Shown in pieces: positions 32,287-36,959 of a stretch of DNA of 36,959 nucleotides. The notes beneath the pieces were generated by a model. It saw nothing but the letters and a program-made list of their open reading frames with translations. It searched no databases and had not been told where the DNA came from. Within the stretch, counting starts at the first letter, position 1, and each line of letters opens with the position of its first letter. A program made the position numbers and the translations under genes. Source of the stretch: an uncultured Planctomycetota bacterium (GTDB taxonomy: Bacteria > Planctomycetota > Brocadiia > CAIUPP01); contig CAIUPP010000087.1 in NCBI GenBank assembly GCA_903901045.1, positions 1-36,959 on the forward strand, given 5' to 3'.

Positions 32287-33276
32287 ATGCCCGCGAATCT
32301 GACGCCGCAATACATCAAGGCCGATCATGAGTTCAAGGCGGCCAAGACGATCGAGGAGAAGATCGTCTGCCTGGAGAACATGATCCGCCTGCTCCCCAAG
32401 CACAAGCACACCGAGAACATGCAGGCGGACATGAAGCACAAGCTCTCCGTGCTGAGGAAGGAGCAGGCGGAGGGGAAGGGCAAGCCGAAGAAGGTCCAGC
32501 AGGTCTTCCTGGTCGAGAAGGAGGGCGCGGGGCAGATCGCGCTGCTGGGGGCGCCGAACGCGGGGAAGAGCCGGCTGGTCGCCGCCCTCACCAATGCCAA
32601 CGTGGCCGTCGCGGAGTACCCCTTCACCACCCACGCCCCGCAGCCGGGGATGGCGCGGTACGAGGATGTCCAGGTGCAATTGGTGGACCTGCCGCCGATC
32701 ACCGAGGATTATTTCGAGACCTGGATGCCCGATACCGTGCGCCGCGCCGATGCGGCGATTCTCGTCGCCGACCTGGGGGATGACAATCTGCTGGACGCGA
32801 TGGAGACGATCCTGAAGAAGTTCGAGCCGATCAAGGTCTCCCTCGTCCGCGACGTCCCGGCCGAGCCGGAGCCGTCGCACACTTTCCGGCGCACCTTCAT
32901 CATCGCCAACAAGCTGGATCTTCCCGGCGCGCCGGAGCGGCTGGAGATTCTGCGGGAGTACTACGGCAGCCGGTTCGACATTCTCCCCGTCAGCGCCGAA
33001 GCGGGGACGGGCATGGCGGAGATGCCGGCGCAGCTCTTCCAGTTCCTGCGCCTGATCCGGGTCTACACCAAGGAACCGGGGAAGAAGCCCGATCTCGAAA
33101 GGCCGTACACGATGCCGGTGGGCAGCACGGTGGTGGACCTGGCGGGGCAGATTCACCGGGAACTGGCCGAGACGCTGAAGTCGGCGCGCGTCTGGGGGAG
33201 CGGGAAGTACGACGGAATCTTCGTCAAGCGCGACCATGTCCTGCAGGACAAGGATGTGGTGGAGTTGCACCAATAG
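32287..33276 (+). CDS. DRG/Obg-like GTPase with a C-terminal TGS domain
   Basis: 329 aa. A helical N-terminus (about 1-75, many Lys and Glu) precedes the G domain: G1 GAPNAGKS, a switch region with YPFTTHAPQPGM, G3 as DLPP where most GTPases have DxxG, G4 NKLD and a G5-like VSAEAGTG. The C-terminal 70 residues are a TGS domain (YTMPVGSTVVDLAGQIH to VLQDKDVVELHQ). This DRG layout is common in archaea and eukaryotes and suggests a ribosome-associated role. AGGA precedes the ATG. It sits beside two other archaeal-like genes. Confidence 0.9.
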   Translation: MPANLTPQYIKADHEFKAAKTIEEKIVCLENMIRLLPKHKHTENMQADMKHKLSVLRKEQAEGKGKPKKVQQVFLVEKEGAGQIALLGAPNAGKSRLVAALTNANVAVAEYPFTTHAPQPGMARYEDVQVQLVDLPPITEDYFETWMPDTVRRADAAILVADLGDDNLLDAMETILKKFEPIKVSLVRDVPAEPEPSHTFRRTFIIANKLDLPGAPERLEILREYYGSRFDILPVSAEAGTGMAEMPAQLFQFLRLIRVYTKEPGKKPDLERPYTMPVGSTVVDLAGQIHRELAETLKSARVWGSGKYDGIFVKRDHVLQDKDVVELHQ

Positions 33277-33296
33277 GCAATGATGGGGCGTGCCAA

Positions 33297-33393
33297 AGTG
33301 GCGCGGACTATCCAGTCCGCGTCCCCGCCGCAGGCGGGGAAAAGAAAAGCGGAAGAACGCACAATAATCGCGGGTTGGATAACCCGCGCCATA
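33297..33393. repeat. Composite palindrome, modules A and B, copy 3
   Basis: A 33299-33322 (GGCGCGGACTATCCAGTCCGCG), the connector CCGCCGCAGGCGGGGAAAAG and GAAGAACGCAC, then B 33365-33391 (CGCGGGTTGGATAACCCGCG). It is nearly the same as 8814-8912. It lies between convergent genes. Confidence 0.82.
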
Positions 33394-33397
33394 TTGG

Positions 33398-34297
33398 CTA
33401 CTTCGTCTCTTCCGCCGGCGGCTGCCAGACCGACACCTCCCCGGTCTTCGGGTTGTAATCGTACTGCTGCCCCTTGGGCAGTTTGGGAAGCTGATGGCCG
33501 GCCGTCTCCAATTCCGCCAGATCCTTCGGGTATCGGCCGCTGGTCGCCTTGAATGCCTCCACCGACTGCTGCACCCCCATCAGGTCCATCTTGATCTGTA
33601 TCGCCTTGGGCTGGCGCACCAGGAACGGAATGTAATCCGTCATCCCCACCTCCGGCTTCGCCGCGGGGCGGGTGGTCGTGGTCGCGGAAGTCGCGGGCGC
33701 GTGGGCCGGTTTCCGGTTCAGCGCCAGCCAGGTGCCCAGTCCGCCCACCAGAAGCACAAACGCCCCGACGCCGATGAAGATCAATTTCACCTTGGGAGAC
33801 ATCTTGCCGGAGATGCTCTTATCCAGTTCAAGGTTCACCTCCGGCGCCTTGGTCCCCGTGGACAGGTTGGTGCCGCACTGAATGCAGAACTGGGCGTTGA
33901 TCTCCAGTTCCGCCTTGCAACTGGGGCAATGCGGCTTGCTCACCTCGTACAGCCCCCCCTCCTCATCGTCGCTCTCTTTAGCGGGGGCGGCGGGCGCTTT
34001 CGCGGCGGCCGGTTTGGCAGCGGCGGGCGGCTTGGGCGCGGCGGGAGGTTTGGGCGCGCCGGGGATCACCAGGTCCTTGTTGCAGGCGGGGCAGGCGACT
34101 TTCTTTCCCGCGGCGGTGATCGGCGCGGTGAGCTTGCGTCCGCAGGAGCAGGCGAACGCCACTTTCCCGGCGGGCGTGGCCGGCGCGGGGACCCCATCCG
34201 CCTTGAACACCTTGCTGCACGCCGGGCAGCGCACATTCTTGCCCGCCAGCGTATCGGGAACGTTCAACAACTTGCCGCAGGCGCAGGTCACTTGCAT
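33398..34297 (-). CDS. Zinc-ribbon membrane protein with a pseudopilin-like tail
   Basis: 299 aa. Three zinc ribbons are visible: Cys5/7 with 24/27, Cys50/52 with 69/72, and Cys124/127 with 138/141. An Ala/Pro/Lys linker (about 80-108) separates the second and third. One membrane helix follows at 171-192. The C-terminal region (about 215-299) contains LMGVQQSVEAFKATSGRYPKDLAELE, the pattern of the periplasmic domain of type II secretion pseudopilin GspG. The Cys-rich part would be cytosolic and the tail periplasmic. AGGA precedes the ATG at 34297. Function unknown; a sensor or envelope-assembly role is possible. Confidence 0.82.
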   Translation of the reverse strand: MQVTCACGKLLNVPDTLAGKNVRCPACSKVFKADGVPAPATPAGKVAFACSCGRKLTAPITAAGKKVACPACNKDLVIPGAPKPPAAPKPPAAAKPAAAKAPAAPAKESDDEEGGLYEVSKPHCPSCKAELEINAQFCIQCGTNLSTGTKAPEVNLELDKSISGKMSPKVKLIFIGVGAFVLLVGGLGTWLALNRKPAHAPATSATTTTRPAAKPEVGMTDYIPFLVRQPKAIQIKMDLMGVQQSVEAFKATSGRYPKDLAELETAGHQLPKLPKGQQYDYNPKTGEVSVWQPPAEETK

Positions 34298-34334
34298 GAT
34301 GGGATCCTCGGGACCGGGTTTAGCTGCTCCCCTC

Positions 34335-34363
34335 ATTGTATTGGCATCGGGCGAGAAGGTCAA
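34335..34363 (-). promoter_or_regulatory. Promoter of the zinc-ribbon gene
   Basis: Minus strand TTGACC (34358-34363), 17 bp, TACAAT (34335-34340). The leader is about 31 nt. The divergent nfnA start at 34507 has no convincing promoter in 34364-34506. Confidence 0.65.
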
Positions 34364-34506
34364 CGCAGACGGATGTGATACACTCCCTCCCTTCCCGGTT
34401 GCGCCGTCGCCCCCATTTCGTGTAACATCCGCGCCTTGAGGCGGTGTCGGCACACGGCCGGAATGAATGACCTTGGTTCATCACGCGGGCAGGGAGAGGG
34501 CGCAAC

Positions 34507-36809
<2,303 letters not shown>

Positions 36810-36825
36810 GCGCGCGAAGAACGGC

Positions 36826-36939
36826 TGTTGAAATCATCCCGCGACCCCCCGCAGGGGGTGATGGATAGTAGCCCACGGCGAGCGAAGCGAGTCGTGGGGA
36901 ACGAGATGACTTGAGAGTGAAGAGAGCCCCCGAAGGGGG
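36826..36939. repeat. Terminal intergenic repeat, right copy
   Basis: 36826-36899 is the inverse of 33-106 (about 92 percent identical). It starts 16 bp after the nfnB stop. CCCCCGCAGGGGG (36844-) and CCCACGGCGAGC / GCGAGTCGTGGGG form hairpins. GAGCCCCCGAAGGGGGC (36926-36939) adds another outside. Confidence 0.8.
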
Positions 36940-36959
36940 CGACGGAACCTTGGCGGGAA

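Overview
The window is high-GC, gene-dense bacterial DNA from an organism I cannot place to species. Three things point to an uncultured lineage of, or near, the Planctomycetes-Verrucomicrobia-Lentisphaerae group. They are a DUF1559-type prepilin-like protein, an archaeal-type start to aromatic amino-acid synthesis (ADH synthase plus 3-dehydroquinate synthase II), and many families of intergenic palindromes. Both ends of the window lie in inverted copies of one repeat, so the window may be a whole contig that broke at repeats.

Layout. 1-2260: two paralogous secreted proteins of unknown function behind a promoter overlapped by a perfect palindrome. 2402-8707 (minus): an ABC-F ATPase, then an operon rrf2-pstS-pstC-pstA-pstB for phosphate uptake, with no phoU and with a repeat lodged inside it. 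8952-13211: a 2H phosphoesterase, an SGNH hydrolase, a small unknown protein and an NtrC/NtrB-like two-component pair. 13410-13832: an ArfB-like ribosome-rescue hydrolase. 14099-21987: a long arsenic-resistance island. 22149-30000: aminotransferase IV, RluD-like pseudouridine synthase, an alkaline-phosphatase-fold enzyme, an unknown protein, a DUF1559 protein with a long structured leader, a YfcE-like phosphodiesterase, a PEGA lipoprotein and an RNase HI. 30132-33276: ADH synthase, dehydroquinate synthase II and a TGS-domain GTPase. 33398-36809: a zinc-ribbon membrane protein and the NfnA/NfnB pair.

The arsenic island is the most coherent system. It holds an ArsR repressor, a small CxxC thioredoxin, a Cys-rich DGC protein, two exported thioredoxin-fold proteins (one fused to a SurA-like segment), a CcdA electron carrier, an ArsP-type permease, a DUF6951-like Cys protein, thioredoxin-coupled ArsC, the ACR3 arsenite pump, a C_GCAxxG_C_C protein and the methyltransferase ArsM. 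I infer that a trans-membrane thiol relay is wired into arsenic detoxification.

The other striking feature is the intergenic DNA. Nearly every gap holds one of four repeat classes: (i) inverted pairs of degenerate 7-10 bp words, several bounded by GGCAACG-like ends; (ii) modular GC-rich palindromes combined in different orders; (iii) REP-like hairpins; (iv) a GTCATTGCGAGG-type inverted repeat. Some supply stop codons to genes or sit inside operons. I found no rRNA, tRNA, CRISPR array, transposase gene or phage gene.
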